This document shows, in pieces, positions 54,500-64,000 of a DNA stretch of 64,000 bases. Made by a program: the position numbers and the translations under genes. This DNA comes from Phymorhynchus buccinoides (Eukaryota > Mollusca > Gastropoda > Neogastropoda > Raphitomidae), in the NCBI GenBank assembly GCA_017654935.2, contig CM065686.1, forward strand, positions 34,541,479 through 34,605,478, written 5' to 3'. Positions within the stretch are counted from its first letter, which is position 1. Each line of letters starts with the position of its first letter. Below the pieces are notes generated by a model. That model worked only from the letters and a program-made list of their open reading frames with translations. It made no database searches and was not told the origin of the DNA.

Positions 54500-54765
54500 C
54501 TTTAAAGACCGCACCACCACGTCACGTGTTAAAATCACGGTTTTCCCAGTGTTTTTCCCTCTTATAGCTGGTAGCCGCACATTCCGTAGAAATCTTCCTA
54601 GGCATCCGAGGGAAGATGACACGTGATGTGGGGGGTCTTTAAAAGACATTACTTGTCACATTTCCTCTTATGCTTGGAAGATTTCGTACCAATTTCTTAC
54701 CAGCCATAAGAGGGAAAAACACGTGAAAACCGTGATTTTGACACGTGATGTGGTGGGTCTTTAAG
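54500..54765. mobile_element. MITE with CTTTAAAGACC-type ends, long form (arm C)
   Basis: About 266 bases with inverted ends (CTTTAAAGACCGCACCACCA and TGTGGTGGGTCTTTAAG), containing two inner CTCTTATRGCTGGTA blocks. Arms A and B keep only about half. Confidence 0.6.
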
Positions 54766-54902
54766 TCTTTAAAAACAAAGCTCAAAATTCTCCAAGTCAG
54801 AATGCTATCAATTTAAACTTTACGTTTAACTTCTTGCTTGCCAGGCCCTAACATTTTCTCCACCAGGGAAGGGGAATGAATGAAAAATGGTGTTTCACAT
54901 CA

Positions 54903-55070
54903 TCTCGGTCTGGAACAGACACATATGGGACATTTGTAGAGATACAAAGATGATGGGAACAATACTGGAGGCAATGCCCTAGACAAGCAGTGCACCTCCA
55001 GTAAAGTCCCGATTTTTTTCAACAATACAGATAGGTGTAGCGGTAACCACGCGCCTCGGTTAAACCTCTA
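54903..55070 (+). repeat. Dispersed 'CTGGAACAGACACATATG' repeat (arm C)
   Basis: Counterpart of 15497-15640. Confidence 0.6.
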
Positions 55071-55207
55071 TCGGCTATGGTACCGCAAGGCATTAGTATT
55101 TGATTGACATGACTAGTAAGTTGTACGATAACCAGGGAAGGGGTTAATGGTCTTACTGAAATGTTGAAAGTACTTTTATTAACCAATTCAGTCAAAAGAA
55201 CTGCTTT

Positions 55208-55460
55208 TTAACCCTTTCACCGCCAAAGTCGCATTTAGCACCACAATGATTTAACAGCGACATGTCACTGAAAAGGCCTCAAACCCCCAGGGTCTGTTAT
55301 CCAAAGAGCCAATTTTCATAATTTTGGAAGGTAAGAATAGGCATGACTTTAAAGTATGTCACAGAGGAATCCCCAATATTGCAGACGATTTTTTTCTCTA
55401 CCCAAGTAAGTTCAAATGGAAATTGTTTTGCTGAAAAATGGCTGGGGGCGAAAGGGTTAA
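55208..55460. mobile_element. piggyBac-like MITE (arm C)
   Basis: TTAACCCTTTCACCGCCAAA to GGGGGCGAAAGGGTTAA. Counterpart of 15786-16042. Confidence 0.85.
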
Positions 55461-55550
55461 TGCACTTCTTTCACACTCAAGTTGCACTGATTCAAGACCG
55501 AAGAAAGAGGAGAACTCAAACTTTGCATTTAGCAAAAACCCTTTTAGCAA

Positions 55551-56016
55551 TAGGAATTGTTCGGAAATAACTAAGGGGAGTAATTTCATGGTGTGCGGGA
55601 GTGATCTCGCCTAATTCAATCGATCAAAAAGGGGAAGTTACTCTACCATCGGGTAAATCCCCAGCCCTCGCTTCGTGTGTTTGAGGAGACACACAGCATG
55701 TAGAACACAGTGCGTCATTCTAAATTTGATGTAATTTATATTTTTTAACGTCACAATTTGCAAGTTCTCTAGTCATGGACGGATATGAGGCAAGATTTGC
55801 AGGGACCTAACTGGCCACCCCTAATTTTTCTAAAAAAAAAAAAGTTTGCAAGTCGCTGACTCGCATCCTGTGGTTTCAAGCTTCGACGCCATTAATGCAT
55901 TGTTGCTATGGTATTTGACCGAATAATGGAAGTAAACAACTCTAACTTTTCACGAAGTGCTCTCTCCCCTATTTTTGTCTTTTCTTCTCTGTGGTTATCC
56001 GAAAATCGTCTATTAC
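55551..56016. repeat. ~430-bp repeat, first of the direct pair (arm C)
   Basis: Counterpart of 16129-16556, with extra bases near 55770-55810 (CATGGACGGATATGAGG) not seen in A or B. Confidence 0.7.
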
Positions 56017-56179
56017 GGTCTTTGAGATTGTCAGGGATAACACAAAAAATGCAGCTGACAGATTTGAAAAAGAATGAAAGAAAAGCCTGTCATGCAGTTC
56101 TATCTGGCAAACGTTAAATGTAATTGTAAGCATACCATAAATAAAAAGCAGAGAGATATACTAATAGTTTAAGGCTTAC

Positions 56180-56294
56180 GGAGGTGCTTTCGTTTGCGCT
56201 GCAGGCTGATGACACATTCTCGACACAAGGCCCACAACTCTGATTCCTGCAGATCGCGTCCCAGCGCAGGCAAAATGTCAGAGAGTAGCAGCCC
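56180..56294 (-). CDS. KNDC1: KNDC1-like exon IV: start of KIND2 (arm C, open)
   Basis: 115 bp, same length, phases and protein as 46510-46624, with a silent AAG/AAA change. Joins exon V (52705-52840) in frame, giving a continuous KIND2 start and core on this arm. Confidence 0.72.
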
Positions 56295-56624
56295 CTGCAA
56301 AACAACATTCAAGACAAAGCTCCATTATGAAGTATATCCAGTTTAGCAGCGCCTTTTCAATTGAGTTGACGGCTAGCAAGTGGTAAGGCACATGCCCTTT
56401 GAACATACTATAGCAAAAACACAATACAATATGAGAAGAAAGTGTTTCTCTTTACACTTCAAGGCCTTAAAGAACAGCCCTTTCAGTTTAAAAGCAACAT
56501 GTCTACAACAGCGTCTAAGGCAATCGATTAAATGAAATTACTTACAAAACTTTGTCAAAAACATATGCTTCTTGTAAAACATTCAGCTTCACATCACAGA
56601 TATCCAGGCTATTTCGCATTCAAT

Positions 56625-57042
56625 AGGAATTGTTGGGGAAATAATTAAGGGGGGAGTAATTTCATGGTGTGTGTGTGTTAGTGATCTTGCCTAATTCAAT
56701 CGGTCCATCAGGGGAAGCCACTCTACCTTCAGCTCTCGTAGCCTAACGACTCGTGTGTTTGAGCAGACATACATCACTTAGAACACCGTGCGTCATTCTA
56801 AAAAAAATATGTCATTTATATTTTTACGTCACATTTTACAAGTTTTATCAGTTTGTGGCGACTGGCCACCCCTAATTTTTTTTTTCTAAAAAAATGTTTG
56901 CAAGTCGCTAACTCGCATCCTGCTTCGACGACCCCCATTGTTGCATTGTCGCTATGGTATTTGACCGAGTAATGGAGGTAAACAACTATAATTTTCACGA
57001 AGTGCTCTCCCCTATTTTTTTTTTTCCGAAAATCGTCTATTA
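56625..57042. repeat. ~430-bp repeat, second of the direct pair (arm C)
   Basis: Counterpart of 17155-17583. Confidence 0.7.
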
Positions 57043-57053
57043 TCATTCCAAAC

Positions 57054-57230
57054 CTGTCTGCGGCGGTTTTTACGGGGACTGGTGAGGCTTATGTCGTCTC
57101 CCGCTGAACTGAGGCTCAGCTCCATGCCGGGGCTTGTGGGATCGGACGCAGTCACCGCTTCTTTCTTGTCGCTAGTCGAACACTCTGCGTTTGCATGTTT
57201 CTCAGCCTGCTGGTTAACAGAGAAGAGAGA
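57054..57230 (-). CDS. KNDC1: KNDC1-like exon III (arm C)
   Basis: 177 bp, phase 0-0, protein identical to 45577-45753. Confidence 0.62.
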
Positions 57231-57502
57231 CTGGGTGGTGATGGAGAAGAAGGAGGCGAAATAACATAAAGTGAATACATGTAAAGTAATGTGTGGAGAG
57301 AAGGTACAAGCATGTGATTGTAGCAGTTTCTCATGATCAGATTATGTTTGCAAACCCATATCATTAGTATGCACATGCATACATCCCCAAACAAGCATGC
57401 CCATGTGCAGACAGCACATTATGGAGAGAAAGGTGCACATGTACACACATTGCACACACATTGACATGCAAACACATGCACATACTCAGAGGCACACACA
57501 AC

Positions 57503-57533
57503 CAACACACACACACACACACACACACACACA
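57503..57533. repeat. (CA)n microsatellite (arm C)
   Basis: Counterpart of 18035-18064. Confidence 0.9.
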
Positions 57534-57676
57534 TCTACCACAGACACGCAACAAAGTGACTAAGAATAAAACACAGGCGCCTCCTAGTCATCACTCTGGT
57601 TGCAAAAACACTTCCGTTCTTACAGAACTCGGAGAACAAACAAAAGGAAATAAACATCAAAACGTCACTCCCTCAC

Positions 57677-57879
57677 TTGACTGGACGGCGCAGTCTGAGT
57701 TTCCGACTCGGGCACTACTTGCTGACTGCTGCTATTGGTGGCAGTGCTGCCAGTGTGTATGGCAGAATCGTTGTCAGACTTGCTGGCGAAGGAGCGCTGT
57801 GCTGGGGTCACCAGACCGTTCTGGTTGTGCAGGTAGGAGGCCAGTTCTTCCGTCATGGAGAGAAAGCTGACTCCCCCTT
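57677..57879 (-). CDS. KNDC1: KNDC1-like exon II (arm C)
   Basis: 203 bp, same protein as 44932-45134, phase 1 start and phase 0 end. With exon I (59394-59664) it gives an uninterrupted coding path on this arm. Confidence 0.62.
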
Positions 57880-57959
57880 CTGAAAAAATAGTCAACCTTC
57901 ACTGGACTTTGCTTTTGGACCGCACAGTGCATACGGTGCAGAGAAAAGGATCTAAACCC

Positions 57960-58866
57960 CAGACCTCCCCCCCCTAACAGACCAAAGAGGAATATTTGTA
58001 GGTCAGGTCAGGTAGGACGGCTAGGGCTCGCGGCCTCTCAAGCGTCCTTTCTCTTGATTGGGATTTTTTAAATTTTAAATTCAGTTGGCACAGCTGTGAC
58101 GGTTTTAGTAGACTATCAGTCATACTGGTATTTTAATTTACCTAAGGTTTGGGTCTTTGTCCAGGTGGTTTTTAAATTTGTTAGTATCAGGTGCAAGTTT
58201 TGCTTGAGCCAGAAGTGCGGTCCAATAGTTAGTTAGTCTGTTAACTGAAAAAGTGTCTCCTGTTCTACTGTACCGTGTTAGTATTTGTAATTCATGATTT
58301 CTAGCAGCAAAGAGGAATTTGGGGGAGCTGAGAAGAATTTTGATGCGGCATCTTACCTTTCGCGCGTAAGCATAATCTGAAGCAAGCAATTTTCGTCCTT
58401 TTGAACTTGTCTTGTTTAAAACAAGTCTTGTCTGGTGGAAGTGTCACAACTATTCCTAACACAATAGTAAGCTTTTGGTTTGTTCCTCTGCCCTTTTTAT
58501 TTGGACAGACCAAGACAGTTGGTGCCATAGATAACTTAAATAATAATACTTGAAAGGAAGGTAATGAATCAATTCAATTTCATCTTTGTCCTCCTTTCTT
58601 TCTGTTGGCTTGAAAAAGTCGGTGACGATGGAATACGAAGCCTGGGAGTTTGCAGTTTCAATATGACGCTGAGACTGAGAGGCAATGTGGAGTTCGATGT
58701 CTTGACACCCTCTGTAGGAGACTTTTAAGTGGATAGTGAGCACATCGTACATCATTTTTTGTTATTGTTTTGAAAGCAGAATTTTATGGACTCAATCCGA
58801 AGGGCGGAAGAAATGTAGTCTGAGCGGAAAAAATTCCGCTCCAAAACGGAAAGGTTGGCAGGTCTG
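57960..58866 (-). mobile_element. BED-type hAT-like element, shortened (arm C)
   Basis: Counterpart of 43731-44851 but lacking ~240 bases (junction near 58755-58765). LINE tail 57999-58360 nested inside; BED-like remnant at 58456-58755 truncated. One end GGTTGGCAGGTCTG intact, the other CAGACCTCCCCCCCC. Confidence 0.65.
57999..58360 (-). mobile_element. LINE ORF2 C-terminus and TGACC tail (arm C)
   Basis: Counterpart of 18546-18905 and 44455-44817. Confidence 0.65.
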
Positions 58867-58889
58867 AAACCCTCACACATACACTATCA

Positions 58890-59142
58890 TTAATAATATA
58901 ATAATAATTGGCACTTATATAGCGCACATATCTAGAAAATTCTATTCATGGCGCTTTACAAAGAAATAAAACTATAAACATTCACACACACATTCACACA
59001 CACAAAAAGAAAGACGATGAAGGGGAGAGGGTGGGAAGGGGGGTGACGCGGGGGGGGGGGGGGGGGGGGGGCGGGGGTTTGGGGGGGGGGGGGGGTGTCT
59101 GGGGATAGCGGTGCGCGTCAGCACCCACATACACGCTGCATG

Positions 59143-59176
<34 letters not shown>

Positions 59177-59255
59177 CACACACGCTGCAACAAACACACA
59201 CACACACACACCACTCAATTTCACATACGGCACAATCAACACACACACTGCATAC

Positions 59256-59290
<35 letters not shown>

Positions 59291-59345
59291 CACACGGCAC
59301 GCACACACACGCACACACGCACACCACTCAATGTCCACACTGCAC
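58890..59345. repeat. Arm-C-only insertion: retroposon-like piece, G-runs and CA repeats
   Basis: A and B have only a few bases here (19668-19680; 43697-43712). C holds AATAATAATAATTGGCACTT, ATATAGCGC...GGCGCTTTACAAAG, a G-rich stretch (59050-59095) and long interrupted CA repeats (59142-59325). GCGCTTTACA/TATATAGCGC phrases are common at SINE/LINE 3' ends in invertebrates. Confidence 0.6.
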
Positions 59346-59393
59346 AATCAACCTTCAAACTCTACATAGAAGTACGTTACTGTTCAAACCCAC

Positions 59394-59664
59394 CTTTGGG
59401 AACGTCCTCCTCACCGGGAGCGCAGGCAAAGCGCTGACACACATCCTGAGAGGAGCTCTCCTGCAGGGCGCGGTCGCAGAGCTCCAAGACAAGTTCAAGG
59501 TCGGGTCGGTTCTCGGGGTTGTCCTGGGTCAGGTGGGTCAAAAGGTCGCGGGTGTCTTGGGACAGGGCGGACTTGGGGTCTTCTTCTTCCCCTTCCTCCT
59601 CCTCGGTGTTGTTGGAGTATTCCACGGCAAACAGGAGGGTCATTCCCAGCGAGAACAAGTGAGA
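59394..59664 (-). CDS. KNDC1: KNDC1-like exon I: end of KIND1 (arm C, open)
   Basis: 271 bp and open, like 43390-43660. Substitutions against B include NP to NT after YSN, K to E in the acidic stretch, DDP to DNP, and S to G before EEDVPK. Such changes with a kept frame fit an allele or paralogue of a working exon. Confidence 0.7.
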
Positions 59665-59779
59665 CTGAGGAAGAAAGAAAGAACAAGAAAGAAACATTGT
59701 TACTCTCTATCAAACACAGCTTCTCTATCTCTTGCTATGTGAACCTTTGAAACATGCATACACTACCAAATTAAAATAC

Positions 59780-60200
59780 TTACAAGGAGGGTCATTCCCA
59801 GGGAGAACAGGTGAGACTGAGGGAGAAAGAAAGAACAAGAAAGAAACATCAACGTTACTCTCTGTCAAACACAGCTTCTCTCTCTCTGTGTTGTTATGTG
59901 AACCTTTGAAACATACATGTACACTACCAACACAAAATACAGAAGGGACATACTCAGCGAGAACAGGTGAGACTGAGGAGGAAGAAACAAAGAACAAGAA
60001 AGAAAACCCATCATCAGCGTTGCTCTGTCAACACACAACTTCTCTCTCTCTCTCTGTTTAGAACAAAATCTGTAATAAAACATTAACACAACAACTACAA
60101 AGCACAAATCTGTGACACATGTACAAATACAAAATGCAGGGAGGGGCGTGGGGGTCATACCCAGCCATAACAAGTGAGACTAGGGAAAGGGAAAAAAAAC
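59780..60200 (-). repeat. Tandem partial exon I acceptor copies (arm C)
   Basis: Three units (about 59816, 59972 and 60178) against four in A and B; the first looks like a fusion of A's first two units, as expected from unequal crossing-over or a collapse. Confidence 0.75.
59784..59816 (-). CDS. Candidate 33-nt mini-exon (arm C)
   Basis: Same 33 nt, acceptor and GTAAGT donor as 43007-43039. Here no MITE follows; the intron continues ATTTTAATTTGGTAGTG. Confidence 0.42.
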
Positions 60201-60530
60201 AACCCCAAAACCCACCATCAATGTTGCTTTGTTGCTTCAGGCACTGTGTTATGTCTAGTACTAAATCTAGTACTAAATATTTATTCTTAAATAAGTATAG
60301 AGTTAAAGCGCTTATGGCCTTGTTCAGAAACCACCCGGAAGTCTATCGGCCTTATAAGGTATACCCCTATTTGCCCTAGGGGGATTCGAGAATAACGGGA
60401 CACACCCTGGGCACTTTTGCCGAGACCGCTGCTATGAACTAGGATGCAAGACCTAGGCCTAACAATTCCTTCTCTCTCTACCATTACTGTAGTTATGAAA
60501 GTTCACAAATTATAAGCACTGCAACATCTA

Positions 60531-60998
60531 CAGACCTGCCACATTCTGAAAATAAAAAAGAGGAGCGAGAATCTAGGGGCTGGCACTGGCCCCCCAGTAA
60601 AAATCCATTGCCACTTCGAAATGTGCGGTCTTCTCTTTTGTTCTTCAAACATGCAGTCGTTTTTGTCAGTTTGAGATCCATTTTAGAGTAAGAAATATTG
60701 ACCATTGTCAATTTGAGATCCATTTTAGAGAAAGAAATATTGACCAATCTACAATATTTGTTGGTCATTTAGCCTGAGATAGGCCTATGCTTCGTGTAGC
60801 CCCTCACTGTCTCATGCTGACCCTTAGATGTCCATTAGCTGGTGCTTTGAATGCATGCTCTTTGTTGTGAAATTGAGTGGAAAATGTATACAAGACAGAT
60901 TTTAAAATATAGGAGCTGGGGAGGTTGCAAGAGGAGCTAGGAGCAATGCTCAACATATCTGAGCTGCTCCTCTGAAATCGGAGCAAGTGGCAGGTCTG
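60531..60998. mobile_element. hAT-like MITE (arm C)
   Basis: Counterpart of 41585-42054, with CATCTA on both sides. Confidence 0.8.
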
Positions 60999-61100
60999 CA
61001 TCTACAATAAATGAATGGAACATAAAGAAGGGTTTCTGTGATTATGTGAAAGCATGTTATAACGAACAAAAGATAACACACTGTAACTTCTTTATCGCTG

Positions 61101-61342
61101 TTAACCCTTTCACCGCCAATGTCACATTTATGCACCACAATGATTTAACACCCATGTCACTAAAACTCTTTAAATCAGGGTCTGTTATTCAACGATTCTG
61201 TGTTCCTAAATTCGGGCAGTAAGGGTTGACCCTTTTCTAAATGTGTCACAGAGAAATCCCACAATGTTGCAGACGAAATCTTTCCTGTAGCCAAGTAAGT
61301 TTAATGGAAATGTTTGGCTCAAAGATGGCTGGCACTGTGAAA
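61101..61342. mobile_element. piggyBac-like MITE (arm C)
   Basis: Counterpart of 21897-22158 with the same eroded right end. Confidence 0.8.
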
Positions 61343-61443
61343 GAAGAAAGAAAACCCATCATCAACGTTGCTATATGGTAAACAAAAACGATGTGCAAAC
61401 ATACGCTCACATGAAAGCATGACAGCCTGTTTGCACGTATGGC

Positions 61444-61535
61444 AAACACACACAGACACAGACATGTGCACACACGTATGCACGCACACACACACACACA
61501 TGCATGCACACACGCGCACACACACACACACAAAC
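61444..61535. repeat. (CA)n microsatellite (arm C)
   Basis: Counterpart of 22262-22352. Confidence 0.9.
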
Positions 61536-61811
61536 AGTAGTTTCTAATAATAACCCTTTGCAAAATTGGTACAACAATAATGCCACTAAATACTATTCTC
61601 AACGTAGAGTGCACTTTCAGCAGAAATTACATTAAAGACAGAAAGTAAAAGTTATTAGAATACAAAGAAAACATTTTTTTTTTTTAAAAGCTCAAATCAT
61701 TTTTTTTTTAAATCATAGCATTCTAAAAACACCTGCAGGCATAACTAACATTTCCTTTTTTTCTAACATTCCCCCTCCTCCCCTCCCTCCCACCCCACCC
61801 CCGTCAAAGCA

Positions 61812-62043
61812 CAGTGGGGAACTGATAACTCAAGAACAGATAACTCAAAAACACTGGATAACTGACAATAATTTTTGGGTCGCAGTATAATAATCTCTAT
61901 GTTGAACAACCTTTTTATCTCAAAATATTGGCTGTCTCAAAATAAAATTTTAGTCCCTTATAACTAACTATAAGACACCCACCCTTCATTTTAAGACCTT
62001 ATTTTGGATGATTTTTCAAGGTCTTGTAAGGGAGGTTCCACTG
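61812..62043. mobile_element. pogo/Tigger-like MITE (arm C)
   Basis: Counterpart of 22629-22856. Confidence 0.55.
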
Positions 62044-62159
62044 TATTACTATTTTCCGCTCATGTATTTTATGACAAAAATCATGTTCAAAAGCATTTTG
62101 CTCCATTAATCATGGTGCACAGTTCATAAAAGAAAGCAAGCCCTTTCTACTTTTTGTGT

Positions 62160-62711
62160 GTGTGCATAAAGCTCTGGTTAACGTACCACATGCAGAAAAA
62201 AGCCATTACTGAACACTACAGAATTTGGAAAAAACAATTTCCCCCATGCTATATAACCTGGAGCAATGTGAATACAGATCACTACGCTAGACACAGAAGA
62301 GCCAGTCAACACTCCAACATAATCCACATTTTCAGAACACTTAATACAAAAAACAAACAAAAAACACCATTCTTTAAATCAGAGTGCCCCCAGTTCACAT
62401 ATTTAAAAATACTAACCCAGTATAGCCGAACAAATATTAGAATTTTTTTATTTTTCTAACAGAGTAACAAAGTTTTGGAATACTCTTCCTGCACATATTA
62501 AACGAGCACAGAATCTAATACAATTCAAAAACCTCCTTGGTGGAAACACCAACATATCAAAACTACAATACGAGCATGACTAAAAGGCAGATTTGCCGAA
62601 AACAAAATACAAAAACCTCTCAGCTGTGCAAAAGTTCAAACAAAAATGACAGGACAGTGAAGAGGCCGCGAGGCCTAAATAATAATGTCCTAACTACCTG
62701 ACCTGACCTGA
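62160..62711 (+). mobile_element. LINE ORF2 C-terminus with TGACC tail (arm C)
   Basis: Counterpart of 22990-23531; the frame is broken by a longer T-run at 62444-62450. Confidence 0.7.
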
Positions 62712-63609
62712 CGAGTTAAAGTGTTTCAAGTATCTCATCTGGAGAACCAGAAGATGTGACCATGGATTGGGCAGGCCTTGGCATCAAGGCATTGGCATAA
62801 AAAATAAGCAACATCATACATGATGCCCACTCTTAACCTCTTCAAGACTTCCACCTTAGACAAATATCATGATTGGCCTGGGGTTGCCTAGAAAAAAATA
62901 TAACAAATAAGATTAAGAAGCACAACAAAACTCTGCACTGTCATTGATTCAGTTTTGACATTACTGGGTTGATCCAAGATTATTTTTATCTTTGAAATCA
63001 TGGTTATTTGCATTATAATCGGAATCATAAGTCTCCCTATTACTATCACTGTTAATGAATACATATTGGAGCATTTTCTGAGGCTCATGTGGGGCCGATT
63101 TATTTCACATTTTCAACATTAAAATTTGAAACAGAAGTGCCAAACATAAGTGAAACGAAAGTTGGAAGAGTGATGAAGGGAAGTAACTCGAAAAACGTGG
63201 TTGAGATTGAAAAATAGCATGGATTTAGACAAGTTTTAGACTCAGAAATCGCTGTTCCGAGAATACTTGGAATTAGGCCCTGACTGGCGTTCTGTTCCGT
63301 GTATGCTCGGAATTCGTCCGGAATGAGCTAAAGCTACACCATTACAGCTTCAAATTCCGTGACAATACAAACACATAACAAATGAGCATTGGGCTATGTT
63401 TATTTTACAAACAATATATAAAGTATATAACTCCATGCTTTGACAAACATACCTTTTTTTTTCAGATATCATAACGGAAGAAAACGGATCCTGCTTCCAT
63501 ACTTACACCCAACAGTTAAAATCTACACAGTTTTATTAACACTTTTATGAATTTGTTGCTTCCAGAAGCACAGCAAAGTCCGTTTCAGATATCAAACCAA
63601 TGAATAAAT
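62712..63609. other. No recognised feature (end of arm C)
   Basis: Counterpart of 23532-24430. Matches A until AATGAATAAAT at 63609, then the arms part. Confidence 0.4.
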
Positions 63610-63960
63610 GGATGATTTTAGTTAATATAACTATCTATTCTATCTATATACTTACCGTTTCACTACGAATGAGTTATCTCTTCCAATTTGGAGCTAATGC
63701 CAATTACCAAAGACCAAAAAAGTCTTAGTCTTCACAAGACTAACTTACTTCCCTTGGTCTGGTTTAGCAATACCACTGAGCTGCTGTGGATCCCCTTCCT
63801 GACGTCACTTCCGGGGAGCCAACTTTGAATCATGATAAATTTTTTGACTACTCGACTCGCAACGATGTTTTCGTCGGAGGGAGGTGGGTGGGAACCTTTG
63901 ATCGTAGTGAAACGGTAAGTATATAGATAGAATAGATAGTTATATTAACTAAAATCATCC
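63610..63960. mobile_element. MITE with 60-bp terminal inverted repeats (arm C only)
   Basis: 351 bases. GGATGATTTTAGTTAATATA at the left and its reverse complement at the right; 59 of 60 terminal bases pair. No coding capacity. Near-perfect ends mean a young insertion. The flank AATGAATAAAT is followed in A and B by unrelated AATCATTTTGG. Confidence 0.92.
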
Positions 63961-64000
63961 AATCTATTCTATCATGTTACCGTTTCACTACGAATGAGTT
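63961..64000 (+). mobile_element. Start of a second copy of the same MITE family
   Basis: CTATTCTATCATGTTACCGT and TTCACTACGAATGAGTT match 63637-63677 of the neighbour, minus its first bases. Cut by the window end. Confidence 0.6.

Larger units (their letters stand above)
51278..63609 (-). repeat. Arm C of the zigzag inverted repeat
   Basis: Reverse complement of about 38945-51277 and same direction as arm A. Unlike A and B it lacks ~240 bases in the BED-type element, lacks the MITE beside the mini-exon, has an extra ~450-base insertion (58890-59345), and keeps exons I-V open. So it is a distinct allele or paralogue. Confidence 0.95.

Overview
This looks like nuclear DNA of a repeat-rich invertebrate, most likely a mollusc or another lophotrochozoan. 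Protein-coding signal is sparse and split by introns with GT/AG boundaries and matching codon phases. Most of the window is retrotransposon fragments, non-autonomous DNA transposons, tRNA-derived SINEs, minisatellites and microsatellites. No bacterial genes, CRISPR arrays or operons are present. The taxon is an inference from repeat types.

Left part (1-13755). A minus-strand non-LTR retrotransposon fills about 0.6-6.6 kb: ORF1 has zinc knuckles, ORF2 encodes endonuclease, reverse transcriptase and RNase H. ORF2 is broken by two one-base homopolymer frameshifts and an early stop. A CT microsatellite, a decayed LINE 3' end holding a perfect foldback element, a tRNA-like SINE and a TTAA-flanked MITE follow. 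A 64-bp satellite array (9.4-13.76 kb) then runs into a 500-N scaffold gap.

Right part (14256-63609). This is one locus written three times in alternating orientation: arm A (14256-31735, reversed), arm B (31736-51277, forward) and arm C (51278-63609, reversed). It forms two overlapping giant palindromes with arms of about 17.5 kb and 12.3 kb. The arms are not identical. C carries its own insertions and deletions, and A and B carry many one-base insertions that look like read errors. Either the locus is a real inverted triplication or, more cautiously, an assembly or fold-back read artefact that mixes two haplotypes.

The gene in the repeated locus is a KNDC1-like (very-KIND) gene. Six exons can be placed on arm B from 43390 to 50855: the end of a first KIND domain, two linker exons, then a second KIND domain over three exons. 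Splice phases agree wherever they can be tested. The exons for the start of KIND1, and any RasGEF region, are not visible. Just upstream of the KIND1 exon is a tandem array of partial copies of that exon's own 3' splice site. One copy is a perfect 33-nt in-frame mini-exon repeating the residues SHLFSLGMTLL.

Introns and flanks hold nested transposons: a piggyBac-like MITE family with TTAA ends, BED-type hAT-like elements with CAGACCTGCC ends, pogo/Tigger-like MITEs, LINE tails ending in TGACC repeats, and a LINE ORF2 C-terminus in which one 69-bp segment has become a coding-frame minisatellite. The window ends (63610-64000) in a MITE with 60-bp terminal inverted repeats that is found only on arm C.
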